A DNA stretch of 64,000 bases from positions 206,816 to 270,815 of the forward strand of contig CAKOGP040001869.1 of the NCBI GenBank assembly GCA_933822405.4, read 5' to 3'. This document shows, piece by piece, positions 28,002-38,911 of the stretch. The notes beneath the pieces were generated by a model. The model searched no databases, was not told where the DNA came from, and saw only the letters and a list, made by a program, of their open reading frames with translations. The DNA comes from Cylindrotheca closterium. Lineage: Eukaryota > Bacillariophyta > Bacillariophyceae > Bacillariales > Bacillariaceae. Position 1 is the first letter of the stretch, and every line of letters begins with the position of its first letter. Position numbers and translations under genes: made by a program.

Positions 28002-30289
28002 TCACACCCGGTTGACTTCTGAAATGTCAAACGTTGGGGCCTTGGTTCCGGTGAATCGCTCATACGCCAATCTAGTTGGTGCCTCCTTGAATGAGTCTTT
28101 TTCTCTTGCTGAAAGGATATCGTCAAACCCTCGCTTCATTTCGTCTTGTACCAATTGGTAGGCGTCTTGGCAGGATGCTTTATCGGATGGATCCAGGTCC
28201 TTTGTTGAAAGTGGCTTTCCAAAAATGAAATAGTTCCGCGACGGCAATCCAGGCGCTACGATAGGTGGCAGAAAGACCTCATCCTCATTTGCCGCATCGA
28301 ATCGGGCAGCCGTCACATTTGCAGCAAAAGCCATGGCTCGTTCGCCAATTATTGGCAAATTTCCAACTTCCGACGGATCCAATATCGTATTGATACTATC
28401 GGCCATACCTACTGCACTAATGGGAACAATGGTAGCGTTGAATCGGGCCGCCGTCCGGACAAAGTCTACCTTTTTTGGCCAAAAGAGTTGGTAGGCTTCG
28501 TCGCGGCCGTGAAAGACTTCACGAACTCCTCCTGGAAATAAGAGAGCATTCTGCCCTGACTGCATTACTTTATAAAAGTTGCGAGGTGTAACCATGACGG
28601 CTCCATAGGTTTGAAAGTTGGAAGGGTTGGGACCAGAACCAGAGGTTTTGCGTTGTAGACCAGGGGTGCGTCCACCCAGTTCGTCGACTCGACTTGAGGA
28701 GCCAGGGGCGGACTGGAATACAATGGGATGGGCCAAGCCTCTTACAACAATGTCATTTTCGATCAATTTGGAAAACAGCAAATTAAGATCTAAACCCACT
28801 GCAAAAATAACAAAACCAAACCAACAGTGTCAGATTAGCGTACTGTACAAGATAGAGATTATCACCATAGTACTAGATCATTGTCATGGAACTTACACAG
28901 TTGATGATTGGCCACAAAGAGGATAGGGCCATCGTCTTTTGGAATATTGGCAAGGCCAAAGGAACGTTTGCCATTGGTATCTGTACTCATGTACACCGGA
29001 CTAAAGGCAGTTTCCAGAGGTTTGATCATCGTTTCTCGGGCCTCGTCGATAACTTCTTGTTCCGGCATCTTCCAATCCAAAATTGGGTCAAACTTTTTCT
29101 TCGTCTTCCTAAAATCCAAGGGATCTAGTTTGGAATACAAGATTGCTTCGGTCAAGTTGACGTATTCGTCCAAGACAAAATGCCCTGCATTCCGAACGAC
29201 CAAGGTCTCCACTTGAGGCAGCTTCTCCTGTAAGCGCTTGACTTCACCGCGTGAATCGATAAGCTTGTCTTCGTTGCCGACTACTACCAGTGCAGGGACA
29301 TTAATGTCCTTTAGTCTGGGAAGGACGATGTCCGATCCGACAAACAGCCAGTTCTTGATTCTGTGGTCGAGTAAACCAGGGGGCAATGTTTCTTCCGTCA
29401 ATTCAAACGATTTGAGCATGTCTTGGATCAGATCGAAAATACTGGATGGATTGGAGATACTCGAGGCAATATTTTCTTGAAAGAGATCCACAATCCGTTG
29501 AAATTGTTCCGAGCTAGGAATTAGGGCCGACAAGGTCAAGCCTCCAATGATCGCATAGGGCGATGGCAATAGGCCTCCAAAAGGAAGACTTCTTCCTTCA
29601 GCAGGGGATGTCAAGAATCCAATGCTGCTTAGTATTGGTGCCAGGACATCCCAGGAGGTTTGATCAAAGGAAGTGGCAGGGTTCACCATGACCAACCCAC
29701 CAATCGGATTGTCACGTCCTTCACGTTCCGCCTTATTTTGCACATTTAATGTAATAGCTGGTGCCAAGAGTCCCCCAAAACTTTCGCCAATCAAATAAAT
29801 GGGTCGTCCAGTACTTGCACTTAGTTTTTCTACCATTTTGGAAACGGATGAAACCACAGTGCTAAAGGAGGATCGATCTTCAATGGCAATGGAAAGACGC
29901 CACAGATCAAAAGTTCTAGCCAGGTCATTAAACTGCCAAGTAGCCGCAGAGATTCCAAAGCCGTCCAATCCAGGAAGATAGAGAGCTAAAGGTTTGTCTG
30001 CTCCATGTTTGTTGGCCACTTCCAAAAATAGATTGTCGCTGTCGTCATCCTTTTCAAACTGCATCATGAGTTCGGCATCCAAGTCCAAGACATCGGTCCA
30101 GTCTTGATTCTCTTCTTGTGGTGGAGTGACATGGGATATCCGAAGCGTGGGTGATAATTGTTGGTAGACGGATGCTTGCTCTCCCAGAATGGAATATAAA
30201 CTTCGAAAGTCTTGGCCCATTTGGTTCACCGACGGTGGGGAACTTGAGGCCAGCAATGCCGTTGTGACTTGTTTGGTGAGGCCCCACAT
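28002..30289 (-). CDS. Phytyl ester synthase-like hydrolase/acyltransferase
   Basis: Two exons, 28897-30289 and 28002-28798, with a 98-nt intron (GTAAGT...TTTGCAG), give 729 aa. The N-terminal part is an alpha/beta hydrolase fold (LYLPGLDGFG oxyanion region, nucleophile Ser170 in IGESFGG, later VVVGNEDKLIDS and NAGHF). The C-terminal part is a DAGAT/LPLAT-like acyltransferase with ANHQLLGLDL spanning the exon junction, then LLFPGGVREVFHGRDEAYQL and VPISAVG. This two-domain layout is that of the plant PES1/PES2 proteins, which esterify phytol and make triacylglycerol in plastids during chlorophyll breakdown. I see no clear bipartite plastid signal at the N-terminus (MWGLTKQVTTALLASSSPPS), so the location is open. 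Confidence 0.85.
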
Positions 30290-30847
30290 GATTCAGTCAA
30301 GCTACGTACAGATGATGTGATAGATTGGGGATGTGATTGTTTGGTGGTTGGGCAACGACAGCAAAGTGTAGAAACATTGATCGTTCCATGTTCCTGATAA
30401 ACGTTTGCACTGCAGACGACTGACCGATGTTGTGATGACGAAAATGGTTAGTCAGAATTTATTTGATCGAATGAATCAATCAATCAATCAATCCTCAATC
30501 TAATCCAATCCAATTTATTTCAATCCCGCAAGATAAAAAGTAACGGACGCTAACGCAACGCAACGACGAACAACGAAGCAACGAACGAAGCAACGAACGA
30601 AGCAACGAACGAAGCAACGAACAACGAATGAATGAATCAATCAATCAATCGAAGTGACCAGACTGAAAGCACAATCAATAATAAGCGACCACAGAACTAA
30701 AGGGACAATAGCGCATTAATACCACCTCTCCTGCCATCAGTTCCATATCTCATCGTTCCAAGTAATCAAACTGAATCACTCTCGAATTCGCAATTTCAAT
30801 CAATCAAAGAAACTAACACAGACAAGCCGCAGCAAAGAATCATCATC
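30290..30847. repeat. Divergent promoter with tetranucleotide and 12-mer repeats
   Basis: Between the acyltransferase (minus) and the small myristoylated protein (plus). It contains AATC runs (about 30474-30493, 30635-30650, 30797-30808) and an ACGAACGAAGCA repeat (about 30560-30625). No gene is seen. Confidence 0.65.
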
Positions 30848-31522
30848 ATGGGTTGTTCTTCGTCTAGCATGGCGCAATATCCGGGAAATCGCATGCCAGC
30901 GCAAGCCCCTCACCAACCTGCTGCCAATGAATATAACAAAGATGGTCAAGCGATGTCTCATTTTGTTAGTTACGGTGGTGGAAATGCCTTGGTCTTGCAA
31001 CAAGGCGGTCCTCAAGTAGGAGCCGTGCCAGTGGGCCATGCCAAGCCTAATAATAGTCCCGAATATGTGCAGGTGACATTGCCTCCCGGTGTGGAACCAG
31101 GACAAACGATCCAGGTCCAAGCACCGAGTGGTCGATTGAATGAAATTGTCGTTCCACCGGGCATGGGACCTGGGTCATGCTTTACAGTGGAGTTTGCCGA
31201 AGCGGAAGAAAACAAGACGTATGGTGGTTCAACAACAGCATATGCTTCCAACAACCAAACAACCTCGTACACTCCTCCAGGTGCTGTCCCCACTACAACT
31301 GCTATTCCAGCCAATGATACGGTGCGTCCAGTGTCCCTTCCAAACGGTCAGGAACATGACGATGGATTTGCCACGGGTTTCAATAACAACAACAACAACA
31401 ACAATGCCTCTTTTGTTCCCACTTCGGCTGCCGCCACGAATGATTATTCCTCTTATCCCAGTGCCAATGATGCTCGTCCGGTATATAATGCTCCTCCTGC
31501 CTATTCGACAACCACCTATTAA
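30848..31522 (+). CDS. Putatively N-myristoylated low-complexity protein
   Basis: 224 aa. The N-terminus MGCSSSSM fits N-myristoylation with an adjacent palmitoylatable Cys, so plasma-membrane or vesicle attachment is likely. Residues ~70-118 form a compact beta module, VQVTLPPGVEPGQTIQVQAP then VVPPGMGPGSCFTVEFA, a pattern I have seen repeated in diatom proteins without a known function. The rest is Asn/Pro/Ser/Tyr-rich and ends APPAYSTTTY. The PPAY could bind WW domains. Function unknown. Confidence 0.7.
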   Translation: MGCSSSSMAQYPGNRMPAQAPHQPAANEYNKDGQAMSHFVSYGGGNALVLQQGGPQVGAVPVGHAKPNNSPEYVQVTLPPGVEPGQTIQVQAPSGRLNEIVVPPGMGPGSCFTVEFAEAEENKTYGGSTTAYASNNQTTSYTPPGAVPTTTAIPANDTVRPVSLPNGQEHDDGFATGFNNNNNNNNASFVPTSAAATNDYSSYPSANDARPVYNAPPAYSTTTY

Positions 31523-31881
31523 ATGATGGATGGGACGACCATTGATCATTTTTTAGAGAAATAGAAAAACTTGGTGTTTTGCGTAAACTTTTTCCTCTTC
31601 TTTTGTCATTACCATTGTGAGTGCTGGTTTCCTTCGTAGATGACATAATAGTAAACCTCACAAGCGATCTAGTGGAATGACCAACACAGTTATCGAAAGT
31701 AGACTTTGCAACATGGCTCAAGATATTGTACAACTACATCGATACAGCTACACGATTTGCTTCTTTCTGTACGTCTCTTCGCCCCTGATGTGGACGAGGG
31801 CCTCCTAGGGCCCGAAATACAAAGACAAATCCAGACGACATGAACTTGTTATGGGTATATAATAAAATTGGTAGCTCTATC
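31523..31881. other. Convergent intergenic region
   Basis: These 359 bp lie between the small myristoylated protein and the TPR gene. An ATAATAAAAT-like AT-rich patch near 31857 may be a polyadenylation signal for the minus-strand gene. Nothing else is seen. Confidence 0.45.
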
Positions 31882-34248
31882 CTAGGCATGAATATACTGG
31901 TTCCTCGATGCTGGAACCTTGATCTGCTTCAGGCTGTTTTCCTTCGACATTGATTCTATCGATTGCATAAGCTCGTTAGCCTCGACAGTATACGGGTGAT
32001 CACGGCCAAAGAGTGCCAAAAAGGTATCAAGAGCATTCTGACCATGAGTGGTCGCTTCTTCAAGCTTGCCTTGCATAAAGAAAATCTGACTAATGCTTTG
32101 GTAAGTGTGAGCTGTATCCTCATGGCCTGATCCACAAACTCTCAGTTGTATTTGCAATGCCTTCTGGCACATTTCCATTGCCTCCTCGAACTTCCCCTGC
32201 TTGGACAGTGTAAATCCCATTTCACTGTAAGTACTTGCTGTGTCGAGATGATCTGGTTGAAGTGCCTTCAATCGAATCTCCAGAGCCTCCTGGTACTGTG
32301 TCATTGCTTCATCCAATTTGTTCTGTCGATGGAAGACATTGGCAATATTTTTGTACGTATTTGCCGTCAACGGATGAAATTTTCCAAGAGTCTTCAATCG
32401 AATCTCCAGCGCCTTGTGATATAGAGTCAATGCTTCCTCTGACTCCATTTCACTGTCTCGTATAAATGCCATGCTGCTATATGTCTGTGCTGTAGCTGCA
32501 TGCTCTGGTCCTAGCGTCTGCAATCGAATGGATAACACCTCGTCGTGCACTACCATTGCTTCCTCCAATTTTCCCTGATTCTGGAGGAGAGATGCAATGT
32601 TCGTGTAGGTCATTGCAGTTACTTGATGGTTCGGTCCAAGCGCTTTCGATCGAATGTCGAGCACCCTTCTGTATAGTTCCGTCGCTTCCTCCAATTTTCC
32701 CTGATTCTGAAGGACGACAGCAATGTTACTGAAGGTTTTAGCTGTCTCTAGATGATGAGGTCCAATTGTAGCCAATCGAATGTTGAGTGCCTTGTGATAT
32801 AGGGTCAACGCTTCCTCTAGCTGGCCTTGATCGAAACGTATAGATGCCATTTTGGTGTAGGCTTGTGCCAAATCTCGATGTTCAGGTCCAAAAACCTTAA
32901 CTTGAATATCTAGCGCCTTGTTGTGGTGCACCATCGCTTCCTCTAGTTTGCCTTGCTTTCGTAGAATAGTTGCCATATTTTTGTAGGTATCTGCTGTATC
33001 ACTATGTTCTACTCCAACAGTCTTCAAGTAGATGTCTAGCCCCTTCTGGTAGGTTGCCACCGCTTCGTCGAATTTCGCTAGGTCTTTCAGGAGATCTGCC
33101 GTGATGGACAAGGTGACTGCTGTTACGTAATGATCAGGTCCGGTCCTCAGTTGAATATCGGCTGCAAGTTGGTACATCTTCAAAGCCTCTTCTTTTTCGC
33201 CTTGGTTGTCAAGGATTCGTGCAATTTTGGTGCACGTGTTTCCGGTTCTTCTGTGATCCTTACCAAGGGTTTTCAATTCAATATTCAGGCAATTTTTGTA
33301 CAGTGCCAATGCAGTATCCAGCTTGCCTTGCACATGGTTGATGTTTGCCATAGCGTTGTACGTCCTTGCTGTATCTTCATGGTCAGGTCGAAGTAGCAAT
33401 CGAATGTCTAATGCATTTCCATGCATTGTAATCGCCTCCTCCAGTTTGCCTTGTTTCTCCAATAGAACTGCAATGCTGGCGTACATTTTTGCTGTATCCA
33501 AATGGTTCTTTCCAAGAATCTCCAATCGAATTCCCAGAGTATTCTGGTAAAGCTCCATTGCCTCTTTTAGTTTACCTTTCTTCTCACGCTTTGCTGCCTT
33601 TTGGGACATTGAAACCGCTTTTCCAAGTCTACCTTGATTGTGCAAAACATTTGTCATTTTGTTGTAAGTTTCTTCTGTTCTGCTATCATCGGGTCCAAAG
33701 GCCTTCAACCGAATATCCAGCGCTCTTTTGTATAGCCCCATTGCTCTCATTGGTTGGCCTTGCTTTTCTAAAACAGTTCCCATGCTATTGCAAATATCCG
33801 CTGTCAACTCATGGTCAGGAACCTTCGGGTCATTGTCCAACGCCTTTTGGTACAGTGCTAGTGCTTTCTCCAACTCGCCTTGCTCTTCCAAAACAAGCCC
33901 CATCTTAAAACAGGCACTGGCTGTATATACATAGTCCGATCCCATAGTTCGCAAGCTCATTTCAAGATCCTTCTGATGCATTGCTGACGCTCCGTCCAGT
34001 CTTCCATGTTTTCGAAAGAGGCGTCCCATTGCCATGAAGATTTCTACGGTAACTGGATGGTCCAATTCGTCTTTCATAAGCTGTTGTTCAAGTTGGAACT
34101 TGCATTTACCCATGGCTTGGTCAAAGGTATCTTCGTCCGTGATCACGAGATTCGGTAGCTCGGGCGAGAAATATGTGCCATCGTTTGCGGCTTTGGGTTG
34201 AATGATGCCGTCGATGGACTTTGGAGAATTTTGCGTCGAGTCTTTCAT
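31882..34248 (-). CDS. Kinesin-light-chain-like TPR repeat protein
   Basis: 788 aa in one exon. After a ~50-residue head the whole protein is a run of about 16 tandem 42-residue TPR units of the TPR_10/12 type, with the recurring pattern A.TY.N.A.....GKLEEA...Y..AL.I.LK.LG..H. TPR arrays of this type bind peptide ligands and scaffold complexes. The repeats are regular and well conserved among themselves, which suggests recent internal expansion. There is no catalytic domain, signal or membrane segment. It is not a kinesin light chain in the strict sense, because the coiled-coil heptad head is missing. Confidence 0.85.
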   Translation of the reverse strand: MKDSTQNSPKSIDGIIQPKAANDGTYFSPELPNLVITDEDTFDQAMGKCKFQLEQQLMKDELDHPVTVEIFMAMGRLFRKHGRLDGASAMHQKDLEMSLRTMGSDYVYTASACFKMGLVLEEQGELEKALALYQKALDNDPKVPDHELTADICNSMGTVLEKQGQPMRAMGLYKRALDIRLKAFGPDDSRTEETYNKMTNVLHNQGRLGKAVSMSQKAAKREKKGKLKEAMELYQNTLGIRLEILGKNHLDTAKMYASIAVLLEKQGKLEEAITMHGNALDIRLLLRPDHEDTARTYNAMANINHVQGKLDTALALYKNCLNIELKTLGKDHRRTGNTCTKIARILDNQGEKEEALKMYQLAADIQLRTGPDHYVTAVTLSITADLLKDLAKFDEAVATYQKGLDIYLKTVGVEHSDTADTYKNMATILRKQGKLEEAMVHHNKALDIQVKVFGPEHRDLAQAYTKMASIRFDQGQLEEALTLYHKALNIRLATIGPHHLETAKTFSNIAVVLQNQGKLEEATELYRRVLDIRSKALGPNHQVTAMTYTNIASLLQNQGKLEEAMVVHDEVLSIRLQTLGPEHAATAQTYSSMAFIRDSEMESEEALTLYHKALEIRLKTLGKFHPLTANTYKNIANVFHRQNKLDEAMTQYQEALEIRLKALQPDHLDTASTYSEMGFTLSKQGKFEEAMEMCQKALQIQLRVCGSGHEDTAHTYQSISQIFFMQGKLEEATTHGQNALDTFLALFGRDHPYTVEANELMQSIESMSKENSLKQIKVPASRNQYIHA

Positions 34249-35019
34249 CGTTGGGGCTTTTTGGTCGCTTTCTTGTTTGCGGTCAAGAGAAAGCTTGCTT
34301 TCATTTTTTTCTGATAAATAAAAGTATAGAAGGAGACATACGATATTGAGCTTTTATCTCGGTTCCAATTGCCTGTTTTGTAGCATGGTTCTGTTTCACT
34401 CACCAGTGTTTGGACCTTTCAAGACTTTGGGTTGCGTCTCTGCGAAAAGCTTGGAAAATACTTCTTTCGGTATTCGAAATTTCATTGTCTATGACTGCTG
34501 CCTGCCTGGTTCTTTGTATATCCTTGTCGGTTCGAAGATACGGGGTCATCAATAACGTAGGTGAAATAGGTTCTTGGTTGGATGCGGGGGGAAATCACTC
34601 ACTCTCCAGACAGACATCATGAGCGCGCCACGAGTTCTCATTATATTACTGTAGGTAGCAGGTACCGGTACGAGTAGTGGGCTAAACGCCCGGGTCATGC
34701 AGAATTTTCTTCTAATCAAACAAGTCGACAGCTGAAGATCACGAAACATTACGAATGGCGAGGATGTGGTTATTGAATACACTATTGCAGGGTTAACTAG
34801 CAGACTTGACTTTTAAAAAATATATTGGTACAGTACAATTACGGGTAGTCTTAGGACTACCTATAACAAGTAGCGATCACTTTTGATCACGTTTCCAGAG
34901 CAATGACGAGCAATGAGCAATAACAAAAGTTTTGTTCTGGTTATGCCTGTCAGCCTGTTCTTCAATCGTTATTGCGTTTCTTCTTCCTAATCATCTTCTG
35001 ATATCACTGAGAGTGATTC
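34249..35019. other. Intergenic region
   Basis: These 771 bp are the promoter of the TPR gene and the 3' flank of the membrane protein at 35020. A GGTACCGGTAC palindrome lies near 34661. The open frames on both strands are short and featureless. Confidence 0.45.
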
Positions 35020-35847
35020 TTAGTGGCTGCCATCCTCTTCGTCACTGTATTCGTCTACAATTCCGTCAGAATCTTTCATTTCTACCCCTTGAATCGGTTC
35101 ATAATCTTCCGATTGTCCAGTCTTTCGGCGATACTGGCCTGTGAAAACAATCAATAGACCAACAAGAATCAAACTAATGGTTCCCCCAAGCATCATTTGG
35201 CTGTCCTTGTTTTCCATCAGATCGTGAAAACTGCTAGACGACTCAACCTTGCCATCCACGAAATTGCACACCTCGCGTCCTTCGCACTCTGCTGGAATAT
35301 ATATTTTAGAATCGTCGGGACTTTTGGACATCAAGGCTCCAATTTTGACCTCGGTAAGCGTCAATGTGGGTTGTATCTGAGCATGCGAATAAATTCCAGA
35401 GGAAGAACCCTTACCGATTGGTCTAAAGTGAAATTCCAATTCATCGCAGTGCCACACCTTGTTGTACTGAGGAACTTGGATGCTCGAATCGACATACGAT
35501 TCGACATTCCAATGCAAATATGAATAAGAAGGAGACGAGGGTGAGAGCTGGTCTGCCATCCAGGCATTGTCCAATTTCCACGCATATGCTGCAGTTTGCC
35601 TCCAATCTTGGTCGGGCCGTATCAAAACCAGCCTAATACTGCGCTTTTCGGGATGCTCAATTTCAGAGGATGTCAGCAGAATTTCCATGCCTATGGGCGT
35701 CGTGGCATTGACGGATATCGTGTCGAGTTCCATGGAAGATCCATCTCCAAAAGTTGCTTGCATGGACGAGGCTTCGATCCAAAAGTCGTCGTTTTGAAAG
35801 GAAAAAATATTTTCAATGATGGCGTGCAAATTTCTGGAATGACCCAT
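35020..35847 (-). CDS. Single-pass membrane protein, unknown family
   Basis: 275 aa from the ATG at 35847. A large polar domain (1-220) has beta-rich character and Cys pairs (HCDEL, ECEGREVCNF). One transmembrane helix follows (MLGGTISLILVGLLIVFTG), then a short basic stop-transfer (QYRRK) and an acidic tail ending DEYSDEEDGSH. This is type-I topology, but no signal peptide precedes it. A first exon may therefore be missing: TTCCAG at 35826-35831 (minus strand) could be an acceptor, but I found no convincing upstream coding exon. Family not recognised. Confidence 0.6.
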   Translation of the reverse strand: MGHSRNLHAIIENIFSFQNDDFWIEASSMQATFGDGSSMELDTISVNATTPIGMEILLTSSEIEHPEKRSIRLVLIRPDQDWRQTAAYAWKLDNAWMADQLSPSSPSYSYLHWNVESYVDSSIQVPQYNKVWHCDELEFHFRPIGKGSSSGIYSHAQIQPTLTLTEVKIGALMSKSPDDSKIYIPAECEGREVCNFVDGKVESSSSFHDLMENKDSQMMLGGTISLILVGLLIVFTGQYRRKTGQSEDYEPIQGVEMKDSDGIVDEYSDEEDGSH

Positions 35848-36274
35848 GGTGAATAAATGATATATAAAAGGACACTATGAATGTGCTGGTTTTGATAGAC
35901 AACCAACCACTTGCAAAGAATGAATGAATCCTGGTGATAATCGATGTTTTGGCGGCTACTGTAGAAGAAATTGTGGCGATGCAATGATAATTGACTGACT
36001 GACTCGTGATACCGTGCAGTCGAATGTGTCAACATTCTGAGGCAGCTCGGAAGCGGAAGGAAGATGTTGCATAGCAAACCAGAAATATAGTTGAGACTAG
36101 GATCCTGCCAGCTTGCCAAACAATGGAAGGTCAACAACGTCATCGAAGGCGACAGCGAGCTCATTCGCACTGGTTTTTCAACTTTGATGATATTACTGCT
36201 ATTCAGGGAGGTCTGTCAATCATAAATTACATTTTACACTCCTACTTCCATTTTGGATTTCGAAAGTTTGATTA
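35848..36274. other. Intergenic region
   Basis: These 427 bp are upstream of the membrane protein. A minus-strand frame (35691-36170) overlaps that gene in another phase and gives no plausible protein. A signal-peptide exon for the downstream gene might lie here, but none could be proven. Confidence 0.4.
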
Positions 36275-36784
36275 TTAGTCTTCATCACCATCCTCCAATT
36301 GGTCTTCTTGTCGGTGTTTCCTCCGCTCAGATACGATTTGTCTGGAACTTTCCCAGTCGCGCTCACTCATGGTCGATGTGACATAATCAAATCGAGACGA
36401 AGACAACCCCAAAAAGCCTGCTACTGGTTTGCCCATTTTATCCACCATACGAAGTGCCGATCCCCCAGCAGCAACTGATCGATGCCATAGCTTCAACTTG
36501 AGAGGCAACACCTTGGGATCCACTGGTGCTTCTTCCGAATTATCACTATCTTCCCAATAGTATTGTTTAGGAATGGGGATTAGTTTTCGCGTCGCCCATT
36601 CAAAAGGGTCCATCAATTCGTCATTCATGTCCACTTCTTCCACTTCCATCAGTTCTTTGGGAATTGGACGCTGAGGAACAGATGATGATTGTTCCTGATC
36701 TATCGAAGAGTAATCGTCGAGCTTGGTGTGATGTTGCGTTGTGATTAAAATGGTTGTGTCGGAAGATGAATTGGCGTCTTCCAT
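36275..36784 (-). CDS. FAM177-like protein
   Basis: 169 aa, single exon. The second half reads LPLKLKLWHRSVAAGGSALR followed by KMGKPVAGFLGLSSSRFDYV, which matches the FAM177 core (tryptophan helix, then G.K.A..LGL....Y.Y). A short acidic N-terminal part carries DPFEWATRKLIPIPKQYYWE. FAM177 proteins are small, conserved, Golgi/membrane-associated proteins of poorly known function. It is divergent from the NIP30-type gene (start codons 316 bp apart). Confidence 0.55.
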   Translation of the reverse strand: MEDANSSSDTTILITTQHHTKLDDYSSIDQEQSSSVPQRPIPKELMEVEEVDMNDELMDPFEWATRKLIPIPKQYYWEDSDNSEEAPVDPKVLPLKLKLWHRSVAAGGSALRMVDKMGKPVAGFLGLSSSRFDYVTSTMSERDWESSRQIVSERRKHRQEDQLEDGDED

Positions 36785-37100
36785 GATTGGTTCCTTTTGT
36801 CTTTTTCTGCCGTTGTGAGTTTCTTGGTATGTTGGTATTGTTGTTTGTGTTGTACAGTGAAGGATGCGGATTCGTCGACGGCTTTTGGATTGTTTGTTGT
36901 TGTCGTATCAGTAATCGTCATTGCGACCAGCCTTCTTCAGTCGCGTTTTGAGTCACGTGACATATAGTCGAAAGAATTGAACCGATTTAGTCGCATAGGT
37001 CGATTTATTGAACCAGAAATCGATAGATGCGACTTCAACTGATGGGCAGCAAAAGAAGGAAAGGTGGATACACCGACAGCACAAGTTGCAACACAACATT
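36785..37100. promoter_or_regulatory. Divergent promoter region
   Basis: Shared upstream DNA for the FAM177-like gene and the NIP30-type gene. A CACGTG occurs at about 36954. Nothing else is resolved. Confidence 0.4.
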
Positions 37101-37775
37101 ATGAGTCTTTCCTTTGTTTCCTCCGCCGTCCAAACGGGACGATCCGATGGAGGTTATGACGAGGTTCAAATTGAAAGCAAAGAAAAGGAGGCCGTCAACA
37201 AGCGGAACGAACACAAGCCACTCTTCGAACAATTACGGAAAAACCAAGAAGAGGAAGATGCCAAACAGGAAGAAATGCAGTTGCAAATGATGAGAGGGAC
37301 TTGTGCCTTGGACGAAGACGATGTGGCTTATTTGGATTCCTTGGAGAAACGAAAATTGGAAAAACAACGAGAAATTCAGCAACAAACTCAAGATGAAATT
37401 GCTATGTTTCGAGCAGCACGAGTGCAAAAACAGGAGTCTACCTTGGACGATGACGATGACGATGACGACGACGACGAAAGTGATGGATCAATAGTGCCAC
37501 TAGAGAAAAAGATGAAACCAGTGGAAGCTGAACCTTCCAAAGCAGCCGCCCCAGTAGTTAAGAAAGGACCCATGATTGTAATCAAGAAAAGGAAACGAAA
37601 GGGTGCTACTGCTGAACCAACCAATAAGCCCAAGGCTCTTGAATCCAAACGGAAAGAGCAACCAGAGGAGAAAAAAGGAGAACCGAAGCAAGAGAAAGCC
37701 GAAAAGAGCAACCAAGGGGGTGGATTGGGTGGACTTCTTGGGGGGTACGGTTCTTCTGATGATAACAGCGATTAA
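37101..37775 (+). CDS. FAM192A/NIP30 (PSME3IP1) family protein
   Basis: 224 aa from the ATG at 37101; the upstream open frame starts at TTG. The N-terminal NIP30 region is clear: MSLSFVSSAVQTG, then KPLFEQLRKNQEEEDAKQEE, then the hallmark RGTCALDEDDVAYLDSLE and a charged coiled coil. In animals the family member binds the PA28-gamma proteasome activator in the nucleus; a yeast relative, Fyv6, acts in splicing. The C-terminal half is Lys/Glu-rich with a poly-Asp run and ends in a Gly-rich segment (GGGLGGLLGGYGSSDDNSD). It converges on LYAR with 82 bp between stops. Confidence 0.75.
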   Translation: MSLSFVSSAVQTGRSDGGYDEVQIESKEKEAVNKRNEHKPLFEQLRKNQEEEDAKQEEMQLQMMRGTCALDEDDVAYLDSLEKRKLEKQREIQQQTQDEIAMFRAARVQKQESTLDDDDDDDDDDESDGSIVPLEKKMKPVEAEPSKAAAPVVKKGPMIVIKKRKRKGATAEPTNKPKALESKRKEQPEEKKGEPKQEKAEKSNQGGGLGGLLGGYGSSDDNSD

Positions 37776-37857
37776 GTAAAAATTGGCAATGTATTTTACA
37801 GCTTTAGGGGCATCTATTGATACAAATCAGCTCACCAGTATGGTATCCTAATTCGAT

Positions 37858-38911
37858 TTACTCCATGCTGATCATCTTTCCGTCAATGAGGATATTGCTC
37901 TTCTTGCTTTTGGGAACCTGCAACAAGAGTTCTTTCAACATTTTCTTTGACTTTTTCGACAAGCCCATCTCGGTTTCCAGCTGCTTTCGAAGGGATTTCA
38001 GCTTCATCTTTCGATCTGGCGCTTTCTTGAGTGCCTTTTTCATCAGCTTTTTCACCTTTTTCTTGTCAACGGATTCACTCGAAGTTGATGGCGGTTCTTT
38101 ACTTTGCCCCTTTGACTTTTTGGTGTCTTCATTGTCGCCAGCGCTGTCATCGTCGCTATTATCTGCGACTGCTGTCTGTTTCGTTTCTCTTCGGTTTTTC
38201 TCTCCATCTTCCTTTTTCCGAAGTTCTACTTCGTGCTTCTTCTTCGCCTCCTGCTCTTGCTTGGCCGCTGTTCGCTTTTCGCGTTCCGCCTTAAGCAAAT
38301 TCCAGACTTCTCCTACAATGGCTTCTCCTCGGCCTCTTAGATTCAATGAATTCATGGTGAAGTTGCGAAATTGCTTCTCTTTCCGCGGGATATTGTCCAA
38401 GTCTGTCATGGTTTCCAGATAGTTTTTGAGATGGGCGGGTGCTGATTGGGCGCAAGTTTCCACGATGTCCATCCATTCCTCTTGAGGATTTCGCTTTTTA
38501 GGTTTGTACAATTTGCCCTCGTAACGCTCGGCTTCGCTGATGCATGAGGTGTGTGCTCGGTAGTCATCTGGATTGATGACAAAAGATAGAGTAGCGACAA
38601 CAAAAAAAGTAAGGTAATTGACATTCGGGAAAATAGTGAACAGAAAATACCAATTTATTCCTCAGAGTTTAATTAAAACATTTGGTGATACTCCCAATGA
38701 CAATATGCCAAGTCGAGCTATCAAGAGTTTTGTCGTCATGGGAAAAGAAAGATCGCCCAATTCACAAAAACACATTAAACTTACCGCCAAAGAAGGAAAC
38801 GCTGCAGTCAACACAACTCACGGAAGCACACTGCCGACATCTTGCAGCATGTGTATCGACTTTGCTCTTTTTGAATGTTTCCCCACAACCGTCGCAGCAG
38901 AAAAATACCAT
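37858..38911 (-). CDS. LYAR: LYAR-type nucleolar zinc-finger protein
   Basis: Two exons, 38785-38911 and 37858-38567, with a 217-nt intron (GTAAGT...AATCCAG), give 278 aa. Exon 1 was found by reading the minus strand: MVFFCCDGCGETFKKSKVDT, then CRQCASVSCVDCSVSFFG, the LYAR-type C2HC finger with its typical MVFF start. Across the junction the frame gives FFGDDYRAHTSCISEAERYE and then GKLYKPKKRNPQEEW, the family continuation. The C-terminal half is Lys-rich and nucleolar-like, ending with a conserved SKKSNILIDGKMI motif. Human LYAR acts in pre-rRNA processing and ribosome assembly. Confidence 0.93.

Noticed and set aside
31882..34248. Kinesin light chain proper
   Set aside because: Only the TPR type is shared; the heptad-repeat head that binds kinesin heavy chain is absent.
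34520..34560. Possible tRNA T-arm (GGTTCGAAG)
   Set aside because: No matching acceptor, D-arm or anticodon stem could be drawn around it.
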